The notes under the pieces: model-generated
Database searches by the model: none
The model's input: only the letters and a program-made list of their open reading frames with translations
Told to the model about the DNA's origin: nothing
Origin: Ascoidea rubescens DSM 1968
Taxonomy: Eukaryota; Ascomycota; Saccharomycetes; Ascoideales; Ascoideaceae
Assembly (NCBI RefSeq): GCF_001661345.1
Contig: NW_017962915.1
Location: 995,657 to 1,059,656, forward strand
DNA length: 64,000 nucleotides
Direction of reading: 5' to 3'
Shown: piece by piece, positions 1 to 9,600 of the stretch
How the letters are laid out: every line of letters starts with the position of its first letter
Position numbering within the stretch: the stretch's first letter is position 1
Program-made: the position numbers and the translations under genes

Positions 1-1503
1 AATTTAAATTTGAATACTAGTGGTGCAGCTACTAATAATATGAGTACTATTAACAATGGTAATGTTTCAATGGGGCAATTTTCCAATGCAACGTTATTAA
101 ATGGGAATTTGAATACTGGATCGCCATTATTAACACAACTTGGATTGAATAAAGGAGCAGGACATTTGGGAAGCAATCAAATTGGGACCAATAATATTAA
201 TAAGATTGATTTAATATGGGGAAATGGAACTCCGATTTCTGGTAATACTAATTTTAATACTAATTTTAATAATACTGGACACTTTGATTCTATGAATAGT
301 ATATTGACACAGTATTCTTTAAATAATAATTTGGGTAACAACATTGCAGTTACAGGAGGAAGTGTTTCGCAAGGGTCTACAATAAATAATGATTCTAGTT
401 CTACATTTTCTGGATTTAGTGAAAATAACCAAGCCAATGTCGTGAATGGAAGTTTAGGTAGTAATACCAATCATACACCAATTGATAATCACAGCAGTTT
501 ATTTTTTGGAAATTCGGGTGGTAATAATGGAAACAATGGAAATAATGGATTGAGCCATATGGGCAGTAACCTTAGCTTGAATAATAATAATAACAACAAC
601 AACAATAATAATGGGAATATTAATGGGAATATTAATAGTAATATCAATAGTAATAACAATGTTGGTGGGATATTAGGAAGAAGTCTTAATACACCGACGT
701 TGGGTGGAGTTTCACTAAGTGCATCGAATTCTTTGGGAAGTAGCACTCTTGGAGGCAATAGTTTTGTTGGGAGTGGGCTAAACAATGCATTGGGGGGAAA
801 CATTCTCAATGGAAACAATATTAGTAACACATTGGGTGGAAATACACTTGGTGCATTAGGAGCTAACACACTCGGTAATAATTTAAGTGGTAATGGGCTA
901 GGTGGTAATACGTTGGGCAGTAGCCTAGGGGGCAACACACTAGGAAACAGCCTCGGCGGCAATCTCAACAGTAACCTTTTGGGCAATAGTGGTTTAGGTG
1001 GTGGCACACTTGGAGGAAATCTATTGGGAGGAAGTAGTTTGGGTGGAACCAATGTGTGGAGCAGCGGGTTCAACGGTGGACTAAATTCGTCGGTGTGGGA
1101 TAATTCAGTGAGCAACAACAGCTCTTTAAGCAACAGCATGTTGGGAAGCAGTTCGATAAATACTGATGGCGATGGTGGATTGTGGCCAGCAGGTGTGGCC
1201 AGCACAAACACCAGCAGCGAAAAGGAAATCATCTCACAAAAGATCTACGAGGCGTACGAGTTGCTCAAAAGGAACAACCAGATGGAAGGAGGATGGGTTG
1301 GAACGCAGTTGCTCTTCCAGACAACGAGGTCTTTGTTGATCTCGACCCCTGTCAACAACTTGACGTTGAGCGCCTTCACAACGTTAGTGATCTTGAACCA
1401 AAACAGCGAGTACCAGTTCAGCTACCACCCAGAAAACGGGCCCATCACCCACATCAAGGTCGACGTCAGGCCCCCAGGCCCTGCGTACACAGAGCCCCAG
1501 TAA
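1..1503 (+). CDS. Asn/Gly/Leu-rich protein, C-terminal part (5' end outside window)
   Basis: The frame is open from the left edge to the stop at 1501-1503, so only the C-terminal part of the gene is here. The visible part is almost entirely low complexity. A Thr/Asn/Gly/Ser-rich stretch is followed by a poly-Asn run (about 575-612). A long degenerate array of LGGN/TLGG-like units runs from about residues 220 to 355. The last roughly 100 residues (from about 1190) are ordinary sequence and look like a folded or conserved tail, containing a GGWVGTQLLFQ segment and ending PGPAYTEPQ. Codon use changes there to clearly GC-richer triplets. I do not recognise the family. Asn-rich linkers of this kind are common in yeast RNA-binding and transcription proteins, but no RRM, KH or Puf motif is visible in this part, so no function is proposed. 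The long antisense ORF opposite it is a shadow of the repeat. Confidence 0.85.
   Translation, partial: NLNLNTSGAATNNMSTINNGNVSMGQFSNATLLNGNLNTGSPLLTQLGLNKGAGHLGSNQIGTNNINKIDLIWGNGTPISGNTNFNTNFNNTGHFDSMNSILTQYSLNNNLGNNIAVTGGSVSQGSTINNDSSSTFSGFSENNQANVVNGSLGSNTNHTPIDNHSSLFFGNSGGNNGNNGNNGLSHMGSNLSLNNNNNNNNNNNGNINGNINSNINSNNNVGGILGRSLNTPTLGGVSLSASNSLGSSTLGGNSFVGSGLNNALGGNILNGNNISNTLGGNTLGALGANTLGNNLSGNGLGGNTLGSSLGGNTLGNSLGGNLNSNLLGNSGLGGGTLGGNLLGGSSLGGTNVWSSGFNGGLNSSVWDNSVSNNSSLSNSMLGSSSINTDGDGGLWPAGVASTNTSSEKEIISQKIYEAYELLKRNNQMEGGWVGTQLLFQTTRSLLISTPVNNLTLSAFTTLVILNQNSEYQFSYHPENGPITHIKVDVRPPGPAYTEPQ
700..1070 (+). repeat. degenerate LGG(N/S)xLG coding repeat
   Basis: Over twenty degenerate copies of a 4-6 residue unit (LGGN, TLGG, LGSS, LGNN) occur in succession inside the partial gene. 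At DNA level the unit varies between ttgggtgga-, ctcggcggc- and ctaggtggt-like forms, so the copies have diverged in codon choice while keeping the peptide pattern. Confidence 0.75.
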
Positions 1504-2419
1504 AAAGACGTTTTTAGCCTACGTAGCCAATGCTTTCTGCTTCTTCTGCTTCTTCTGCTGCTTGTGCTTCCGCGCACGTGTCAAACCACCGCGGTGGTCT
1601 CTTGTAACGGTACCCCACTGCGGCAGTCTGCACGTCTGCGCACGGCGCGAGCTATAAATAAGTGCGTTGGGCGTATTTTTAGCAGGCCGGTCTGGGTTCT
1701 GGGACTGGTGCGTGTGGTGCGTGTGGTGCGTGTGTTGTTTCTGGTGCTTGTGGTGCTTGTGGTGCTTGTGGTGCTGTTGACGTGTGGTGTGCTAGGGCTG
1801 GTGCTGCGTGTGCGTCCTCTGCGTTCTCTGGGTGTTCCGGGGCTGTTTCCGGTGGTGGGCCGGCTTGTTCTTTCACCGACCCAACGTCTCTCACGTCTCA
1901 CATCTCACTTGAATCTTTGGCTCTAGCATTTAGTATTTAGCATTTCTCTATCTGCTATTAGGTTTTATTATTATATTGCAAATATCTATATTTAAACTTA
2001 TATCCTTAATTCTATTCTCTTGGTTATTTTTAAATCACTGCTAGTTTAATAATACCGTTTTATTTTCCACTGCTACTGCAATTATTGTTCTTTTCTTCTC
2101 TCTCTCTTTCTTTTTTCTTCCATCATCCATAATTTCAGTCCATATAACCTACATCGCTCCATATTATATTATATTATATTATATCCCTTTTTTGCCCTTT
2201 TTCTTCCATCTCAACAATTCTCTCCTTATTTTCTACACCAACTCAAATCAGCTTAAATCAACACAGCCTAACACACTTCAGCCCTGATCAATTCACCTTA
2301 CATCTACATCTCAATCTCTACTCATCTCTTCTTTCACCATCCTTTATCTGTCTTCACCCAGCTCCAACCAACTTTAATTTCCTCCAGCCAACTCTAATTC
2401 CTTTCAATCACCTTCCATC
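1504..2419. promoter_or_regulatory. gap between partial gene and RHO2: GC island, TATA, pyrimidine-rich leader
   Basis: About 916 bp without a gene. The left part (1525-1900) is GC-rich, beginning with TTCTGC hexamer repeats (about 1531-1560). It holds a CACGTG at 1575-1580, a TATAAATA at 1653-1660 and a GT-rich 9-bp array at 1706-1775. The right part (1930-2419) is a strongly pyrimidine-rich stretch of the kind seen in yeast promoters and 5' leaders, running up to the RHO2 ATG. If the TATA at 1653 serves RHO2, the leader would be about 700 nt. A second start site in the CT-rich region is equally possible. Confidence 0.5.
1706..1775 (+). repeat. GT-rich 9-bp tandem array (GGTGCGTGT / GGTGCTTGT)
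   Basis: About three copies of a GGTGCGTGT-like unit (1706-1733) are followed, after a short break, by nearly four copies of GGTGCTTGT (1742-1775). The two blocks differ by one base per unit. The array lies in the GC island upstream of RHO2. Confidence 0.8.
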
Positions 2420-2992
2420 ATGTCCAACACCCAGGAAAATGCTATAAGAAGAAAAATCGTCATCGTTGGTGACGGTGCATGTGGTAAAACCTCGTTGCTC
2501 TACGTCTTCACCCTAGGCAAATTTCCCACTGAATATCATCCAACTGTCTTTGAAAATTACGTAACTGACTGTCGAGTCGATGGCAAAGCCGTTCAATTAG
2601 CATTATGGGATACTGCTGGTCAAGAGGAATACGAAAGACTAAGACCCTTGTCCTACTCAAAGGCCCATGTTGTCTTGATAGGTTTCGCAATCGATGTTCC
2701 CGATTCCCTAGAAAACGCAGGCACAAAATGGTACGAAGAAGTCACTGCTAACTGTAGAGGCGTCCCCATAATACTCGTGGGCCTCAAAAAGGATCTCAGG
2801 CTCAGCGAAAAGGACTACAGATACGTTCAATACAGACAAGGCGAAATAGTAGCAAGAAACATAGGTGCAAGAAGATACATCGAGTGCAGTGCTTTAACTG
2901 GCGAAGGTGTCGATGATGTCTTTGAAATTGCAACAAGAACAAGCTTGATAGTAACGCATACTCAAAACAACCGTTGCTGCTCTATTTTATAG
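2420..2992 (+). CDS. RHO2: Rho-family small GTPase Rho2
   Basis: This is a 190-residue Ras-superfamily GTPase. The P-loop GDGACGKT lies near residues 16-23, with the switch I effector region (HPTVFENYV), the switch II motif [14 protein letters not shown], a guanine-specificity GLKKDL and an SAL motif all present. It ends CCSIL, a CaaX box (CSIL) preceded by another Cys, so prenylation and probable palmitoylation at the plasma membrane are expected. The DCRVDGKAV and [15 protein letters not shown] segments, the [15 protein letters not shown] switch and the length (192 in S. cerevisiae) favour Rho2 over Rho1, Rho3 or Cdc42. Rho2 acts in polarised growth and cell-wall signalling. The gene is intronless with the start at the first ATG of the conserved frame. 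No CTG codon was seen. Confidence 0.93.
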   Translation: MSNTQENAIRRKIVIVGDGACGKTSLLYVFTLGKFPTEYHPTVFENYVTDCRVDGKAVQLALWDTAGQEEYERLRPLSYSKAHVVLIGFAIDVPDSLENAGTKWYEEVTANCRGVPIILVGLKKDLRLSEKDYRYVQYRQGEIVARNIGARRYIECSALTGEGVDDVFEIATRTSLIVTHTQNNRCCSIL

Positions 2993-4393
2993 TCCTCATC
3001 TTCACCAGCATATCCACATCCTCATAATCAAAAATACTCTTCTCTAAAATTAAAAAAAAAAAAAGAATATCAAAAAAACGCATTCAAAAAAAAATTTAAA
3101 AAAATTTAAAAAAAATCAAAAAATTAAAAAAAAATCTAACAAAGTCTAAGAAAATCTAAGAAAATTTAAGAAAATCTCTTATTTATTTGGCATTTTTTTC
3201 TTATATCCCGATTTTTTACTATTATTTTGTTTTCTCAACATCAGTTTATCTTCCTTTTATTTTTGTTTTCATAAATTCTCTAAAACACTGCTTTCTTTAT
3301 GTTATCTCTCTCTCTCGTTATTGTTTGTTTTTTTTACCTCCGCTTTGATTTTTTTTCTCTTTTCTTACCACTTTTTTGTCTTCATTGAACAATTATTAGA
3401 TATCTATTTTTATTTTACCTGACTTGCCTCATTTACTTTGACCTTTAAAACAATATATCCTATCCAATTTACTTCTCTATATCTGTTTTTTTTTCCTCTA
3501 TTTTCCCATGTTTTTTTGTTTTTTTATTTTATTTTACTTTAATTTTTATTTTGTTTCTTGGTTACAAAGGTCATAAAGGGTTTATTCGCTCCTTTGTTAG
3601 TTTTTTTCAATGACTATCGTTACTATCGCCATTTATCTCCTCCCAATCTAATCTAATTTAATATAGTCTAATCTAATCAATTTTCCTGTTTACTCTCTAT
3701 TGTTCTCATTAATCCTTCATTCGTTGGATTTGGTTTACATATACTAAGTATCAATCATTGTACAATTGTCTCTCCTTTATCTCTTTCCACCACTATTTTC
3801 TCTCTTTTTTCTATACTCAATCTCCTATTTATCTAAATCGAATTGTCTATTAATAAATAATTTACCAAAATAATTAATAACCCAATTAATATCATAATTA
3901 TTAACTCAATTCAACCAAACTTGTTTTCTTAGGTACACAAATTACACGTTCTACCTGTAAAATTCAGTACCCACAAAATCTCATCTTTCCCATAAACTAC
4001 AGGTGTTTCTTCATACAAACACATGTTCTCTCAATATAAACCCCTTATGTAATCGCCTACTACCTCAAACAAACTGCCAAATTTAAACTTCTCTTTTTTT
4101 TTCCACTGTTTTTTTTCTAAACAGTTCAAATTTTTCACTTTTTTTTTTCACCTTTTAAAAAGGATCAAGTTTTCAATCAAAAAAAAAAAAATTTTCTCTC
4201 TCTTTTTCTCTTTCTTAACTCTTAAAGTAAATCAATTTCAAAAGATTTAATACTTTATCTTAAGTTCTTACTATATTATTATTATTATTATAATTATAAT
4301 TTTTTTTTTTCAATTTAACTCGCTATTATCTTGAATAATAATACAATATACCTCTAATATAATATAATATTTAATATAATAATTTGAAAAAAA
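2993..4393. promoter_or_regulatory. RHO2 3' flank and SSB1 promoter region, A/T-rich
   Basis: About 1.4 kb without a gene. The first 200 bp after RHO2 are rich in poly-A and AAAAAATTT-like runs. The remainder is pyrimidine-rich on the + strand, with repeated CTTTTT and TCTC tracts up to the SSB1 ATG. No convincing heat-shock element or Rap1 site was recognised. Poly(dA:dT) tracts of this density are typical of nucleosome-depleted promoters of highly expressed yeast genes. Confidence 0.4.
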
Positions 4394-6235
4394 ATGGCTG
4401 AAGGTGTCTTTCCAGGTGCTATTGGTATCGATTTAGGTACCACCTATTCTTGTGTTGCTACTTACGACTCAGCTGTCGAAATTATAGCTAACGAACAAGG
4501 TAATCGTGTTACTCCATCTTTTGTTGCTTTCACCTCTGAAGAACGTTTAATTGGTGATGCCGCCAAAAATCAAGCTGCTTTAAATCCTGCCAATACCATT
4601 TTTGATGCTAAACGTTTAATCGGTCGTCGTTTTGATGAACCTTCTGTTCAAAAAGATATTAAAACATGGCCCTTCAAAATTATTGACAGCAACGGCTCTC
4701 CTCTAGTTCAAGTTGAATACTTGGGTGAAACTAAAACTTTCTCTCCACAGGAAATTTCCTCCATGGTTTTGACAAAAATGAAAGAAATTGCTGAAGCTAA
4801 AATCGGTAAAAAAGTTGAAAAGGCTGTCATCACTGTCCCAGCTTACTTCAACGACGCTCAACGTCAAGCTACCAAAGATGCTGGTGCCATTTCCGGCTTA
4901 AACGTTTTGCGTATTATCAATGAACCAACCGCTGCTGCCATTGCTTACGGTTTAGGTGCCGGTAAATCTGAAAAGGAAAGACATGTCTTGATTTTCGATT
5001 TGGGTGGTGGTACCTTTGATGTCTCCTTATTGCAAATCGCTGGTGGTGTTTTCACTGTCAAGGCTACTGCCGGTGATACTCATTTAGGTGGTCAAGATTT
5101 TGACACAAACTTACTTGATTACTTTCAAAAGGACTTCAAGAAGAAAACTGGCTTGGATATCTCCAAGGATTCAAGAGCTTTACGTCGTTTAAGAACTGCT
5201 TGTGAACGTGCTAAACGTACTTTATCTTCTGTTGCTCAAACTACTGTTGAAGTCGACTCCTTATTCGACGGTGAAGATTTCTCTGCTAACATCACTCGTG
5301 CTAGATTTGAAGATATTAACTCTGTCTTATTCAAATCTACCATCGATCCAGTTTCTCAAGTTTTGAAAGATGCTAAAGTCCAAAAATCTGAAGTTGATGA
5401 AATTGTCTTGGTTGGTGGTTCCACTCGTATTCCAAAAGTCCAAAAATTGTTATCCGATTTCTTTGATGGTAAACAATTGGAAAAATCTATTAACCCTGAT
5501 GAAGCTGTTGCCTATGGTGCTGCTGTTCAAGGTGCTATCTTAACCGGTCAATCCACCTCCGAAGAAACCAAAGATTTATTATTGTTGGATGTTTGTCCAT
5601 TATCTTTAGGTGTTGCCATGGAAGGTAACATTTTTGCTCCAGTTGTTCCAAGAAACACCACTGTACCAACCATCAAACGTAGAACTTTCACCACCGTTGC
5701 TGACCACCAGACTACTGTTCAATTCCCAGTCTACCAAGGTGAACGTGTTAACTGTGCTGAAAACACCTTGTTAGGTGAATTCGACTTGAAAAACATCCCA
5801 CCATTACCAGCTGGAGAACCAGTCTTAGAAGCTATTTTTGAAGTTGATGCTAACGGTATCTTAAAAGTTACTGCTGTTGAAAAATCAACCGGTAGATCTG
5901 CTAACATTACAATTTCTAATGCTGTTGGAAGATTATCAAGTGATGATATCGAAAAGATGATTAACGATGCTGAAAAATTCAAATCATCCGATGAAACCTT
6001 TGCCAAACGTCACGAAGCCAAACAAAGATTAGAATCTTATGTTGCCTCAATTGAAACCACCATCACTGACCCAGTCTTGTCCTCTAAAATGAAACGTGGT
6101 GCTAAGAACAGAGTTGAATCTGCCTTGTCTGACGCCCTAGCTGCTTTAGAATTAGAAGACTCTTCTGCTGATGATTTACGTAGGGCTGAGTTAAGTCTTA
6201 AACGTGTTGTTACTAAAGCTATGTCTTCCCGTTAA
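4394..6235 (+). CDS. SSB1: ribosome-associated Hsp70 chaperone Ssb
   Basis: The 613 residues are the same length as S. cerevisiae Ssb1. The ATPase domain (about 1-390) shows [11 protein letters not shown], the [12 protein letters not shown] phosphate-2 signature and [13 protein letters not shown]. The substrate-binding domain follows, with [36 protein letters not shown] and a helical lid. The Ssb subtype rather than Ssa is shown by the N terminus [20 protein letters not shown], by [13 protein letters not shown] and by the absence of the EEVD tail that cytosolic Ssa proteins carry. Ssb binds nascent chains on translating ribosomes together with the RAC co-chaperone. Codon choice is strongly biased (GGT, GCT, TTA/TTG, no CTG seen), as expected for an abundant protein. 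Confidence 0.97.
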   Translation: MAEGVFPGAIGIDLGTTYSCVATYDSAVEIIANEQGNRVTPSFVAFTSEERLIGDAAKNQAALNPANTIFDAKRLIGRRFDEPSVQKDIKTWPFKIIDSNGSPLVQVEYLGETKTFSPQEISSMVLTKMKEIAEAKIGKKVEKAVITVPAYFNDAQRQATKDAGAISGLNVLRIINEPTAAAIAYGLGAGKSEKERHVLIFDLGGGTFDVSLLQIAGGVFTVKATAGDTHLGGQDFDTNLLDYFQKDFKKKTGLDISKDSRALRRLRTACERAKRTLSSVAQTTVEVDSLFDGEDFSANITRARFEDINSVLFKSTIDPVSQVLKDAKVQKSEVDEIVLVGGSTRIPKVQKLLSDFFDGKQLEKSINPDEAVAYGAAVQGAILTGQSTSEETKDLLLLDVCPLSLGVAMEGNIFAPVVPRNTTVPTIKRRTFTTVADHQTTVQFPVYQGERVNCAENTLLGEFDLKNIPPLPAGEPVLEAIFEVDANGILKVTAVEKSTGRSANITISNAVGRLSSDDIEKMINDAEKFKSSDETFAKRHEAKQRLESYVASIETTITDPVLSSKMKRGAKNRVESALSDALAALELEDSSADDLRRAELSLKRVVTKAMSSR

Positions 6236-6626
6236 GTTTAAAGTCTGGACCTTTTTTTTTATTGTTTAATCCAATTGCAAGAAATTTTTAATTGTTTATA
6301 ATTTATGAATCTTATTTACTTGAGTTACTATTCGGGTTAAATGCCAAAAATAAAATCGGTTTTTAATTTTTTTTTATTAAGTTTTTCCTTTTTTTTATTT
6401 GTTTTTATACTTTATTTGTATCTCTATCCCAAAAAAAAAGTATAAATCTATTGCATGTAGTATATTTTCTTATTTCTACAAATTACTAAAAATAAATGAA
6501 AAAAAATTTTAAAGATGTCTATATCAAAACTGAATAATCATACAAGTTAAAAACAGAAGTAAAAAAAAAAAAAAAAGCCCATGCATGCAGTATGTAGTTA
6601 GTTTTCTTATCTTATCTTTGACACAA
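6236..6626. terminator. convergent 3' region SSB1 / CMR2
   Basis: 391 bp between convergent stop codons. The region is AT-rich with T-tracts on the + side and A-tracts towards CMR2, plus TATATA/TAGTAT-type efficiency elements. No coding or structured element was seen. Confidence 0.4.
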
Positions 6627-9600
6627 TCATTGTTGAAAGAAATCCTCCTCTTCTAATGTATTTATCTCGTTTATTGTCTGAATCACTGAGTCTTCACCAT
6701 AATTTATTCCATATGAATTAAGTATAGGCAATTTTTTTGAGCTGAATCCATTTATAATCGCCAATCTTTGTTTTTCCCCAAGCCTGGAAATTGGAAATTT
6801 GTCCTCTGAAACAAATGTAACTATATCCAACATTAAATGGTTACTGTTCAAAACCTTTGAGAATATAACTGGCACAAGAGATGCTTGATATTTATTTCTT
6901 CTTGTGGCACATACTGCCACTGTATATCCATCACATCTAAAGACGCAGGATAGAGAAACATCAGGATGACATGTTTCAATAGAATGCTCAATATCCGTTA
7001 CAAAATGGTGAAGACCCAAAACATCAATTGTATTTGCAATGCTTCCTAAAACAAACAAAACTTGTATGATCATTGTAGATCCATCATTAGCTGTCTGAGG
7101 AACATTGTGTATGAAACCCAAATCACCAGTTCTGAGATAAGTGAAATCATTTATTGGGTTCTTGATTTTGCAATTGAATTGTTCTTCTACAATTCTATCA
7201 CCCCCTAGTCTTTTTCCGTTTGTGGCACCAATGGCATTGCATTCAGAATAAACCCATATTTCACCATATTCTCCAACTTTGCAAATCTCTAAAGTTTCGG
7301 GATTCACAATAGCGACTTGGGTGCAAGAAAAAATACACCCAGAATCCTGAATTTTTATTGCGCTTGGTACTGTTGAGGGATTAACAATCGAAACATATCC
7401 CTGCCTTAATGCAACTGGATCCAAAAAAAGCTCTATAGGGTCCATGTTTAAATATGATCGACATGAAATCATAGGATTGAACAAGTGTGAGTAAACATTA
7501 TTTAAAGCAAATGATGATAAGTTAGTCTGAGCAAAATGTAGTATAGTGTTCTTCATCAAGTTGTGTTTAGGTCTTTCATCAAAGCAAACCATCAAGTTTT
7601 TCAAATTTCCTAAATTTAAAGATTTTGATATCTGGGGTACTCTTAAAACATGCGACAACATTTGTGGTGTAACCAAAACATCTTTTACTTTAAAATTTTG
7701 AGCTGCACTAAAGAAAAAATAAGGAGATCTATAATAATCAGATGGCAAAAACAAATATGTTGAGCAGCCCAAATAAACTCCAATCAAAACACTCTGTAGT
7801 AATCCAAGACCAGAAACATGTCTAGCACAGGCAAGAATTGAACTTGAACTAGTTAATTTACATGTTTCTTTAAACACTTTACACATGGAAATTATAGTAA
7901 TGTGATTGTATTTTATTCCAACTCTGGTATTATCAGGCAACCAATGTAAACAAATTAAAGAAACAGTTTTTTCGTTTCTAAAATCTGCTTTCTTTTGAAA
8001 TTCAAACAACTTAGATCTGATAGTTGTTGGTGAAACACTCTTATATTTGGTTGTGTTTTTAATTTTGGGCAATTTGGTTGTGAAAGTTAATTTCTTGAGT
8101 TCCTTAGAAACCATTTTTAATTTGAATATTTGTTCCACATCGGTATTAACAAAAATCATACCTATTTTAAAATCTTTAATCACTTCAATGAATGCTTTTG
8201 CATCTTCAGAAATTATATTTGAGTCTAATGGCATCATTGGGATTGGAACAATTCCAGTTAAAAAACATGCAAACAATGTGATAGCAAAATCGTCTGAAAT
8301 ATTGTACATTAAGATAACACAATCTCCTGGCTGGAGAGTTGTCTTGAATAAAATATAGTGGCAAACAGATACAACTCTTTGATCAAATTTTCTCCAACTG
8401 CAATCTCTTGTCCTATGAGTGTCATTAATTGTACCAAAAGCCAAATAATCAGGGTTATTTAAAACTCTCCATTTTAATATATCAACTAAAGTTTTAAAAT
8501 CTGTCAAGGGGGCGTTAGTTCTATCATCAATAGAAACTTTGCATATATCAATTCCAGTAAATTGAAGTTCTGAGTTCATTAAAACATTCGATCTCAATTG
8601 ACAGGAATATGGAGACCATATTCCACCTGTAATATCAAGACCGTAGGGAATGTTTGTTATAGACTTTGCAATATTAAATTTGACGTATTTTGCCTTTAAA
8701 GCAGCATGAACAAACCTTGTCTGGCACAGTTTATTGGCCACTTCTTTTTGACCATTTTTATAAATTCTTGGAAGATAATTGGGTGCTGCTATTAGCAAGC
8801 AATAAAGTCTGACATTGTGGTATTTTTCTACCAATTTTAAAGTTTTTTCGGCTAGTAAGTCTAATTCTTCATAGTTTATCTTTACAAGTGCTCCAGATGA
8901 GGTTATTTGATCTGCAGCAAGTTTTGTCTCTATGACTGCCACAGGCAAACTTTCATCATTAATGGAAATATTGAAAATTGAACATTCGGAAATAAATGGT
9001 AATTTTCTGAACAAAGTGTAGGAGATGTGTTCAACATAATGGTATCTATATCCATTATCATCAAAGCCTTCGATTTTTGGAATTGGAGGATTTGTACTTG
9101 CACTAGAACCGGTCGTATCATTTCTATTAAGGTTTGATGCTTTCAGACTTGTGCTGTTTTCTCTTCTAGTTCCATAATAATTTTTGGTAGAAAGCGAAGG
9201 AAATTGTAATATACCTAATTCTGGGTTGCCTGATTTTTCCATTAATAATTTTTTATCTATCCAAGTTACTTTTTGTCTAAATCTATCTTCATAAAGTCCC
9301 AAGACATAAACTTTGCCGTTATAAATAAAGCCCAATAAGCCTGTTCTTAGAAATTCCAAATCTAAAGGACCTTCATAATCATTACATTTTGCCAAAAAGA
9401 TATTTTGAGAATCATTTTGAGAATCCCAAAAGCCGCCAGGCAAACAGGGACTATCAACCCAAATTTCACCTACTTCTAGAACACCGGCTAAAAATCTTGT
9501 TTCTGGGTTGACCACGACCAAAGTTGTATCAGGTAGAGGAAAGCCAAAAGAAGTTATTCTAAGATATTTTGAATCAAAATTTGTTAATTGAGGAGGAGGT

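Noticed and set aside
489-1232. Long minus-strand ORF opposite the Asn/Gly-rich gene
   Set aside because: Its Leu/Pro-rich translation is the antisense of the LGGN/Asn repeat. No independent coding signal.
1564-1926. 120-aa ORF in the GC island upstream of RHO2
   Set aside because: Val/Leu-rich translation of the GT-rich tandem array. Overlapping minus frames are equally open.
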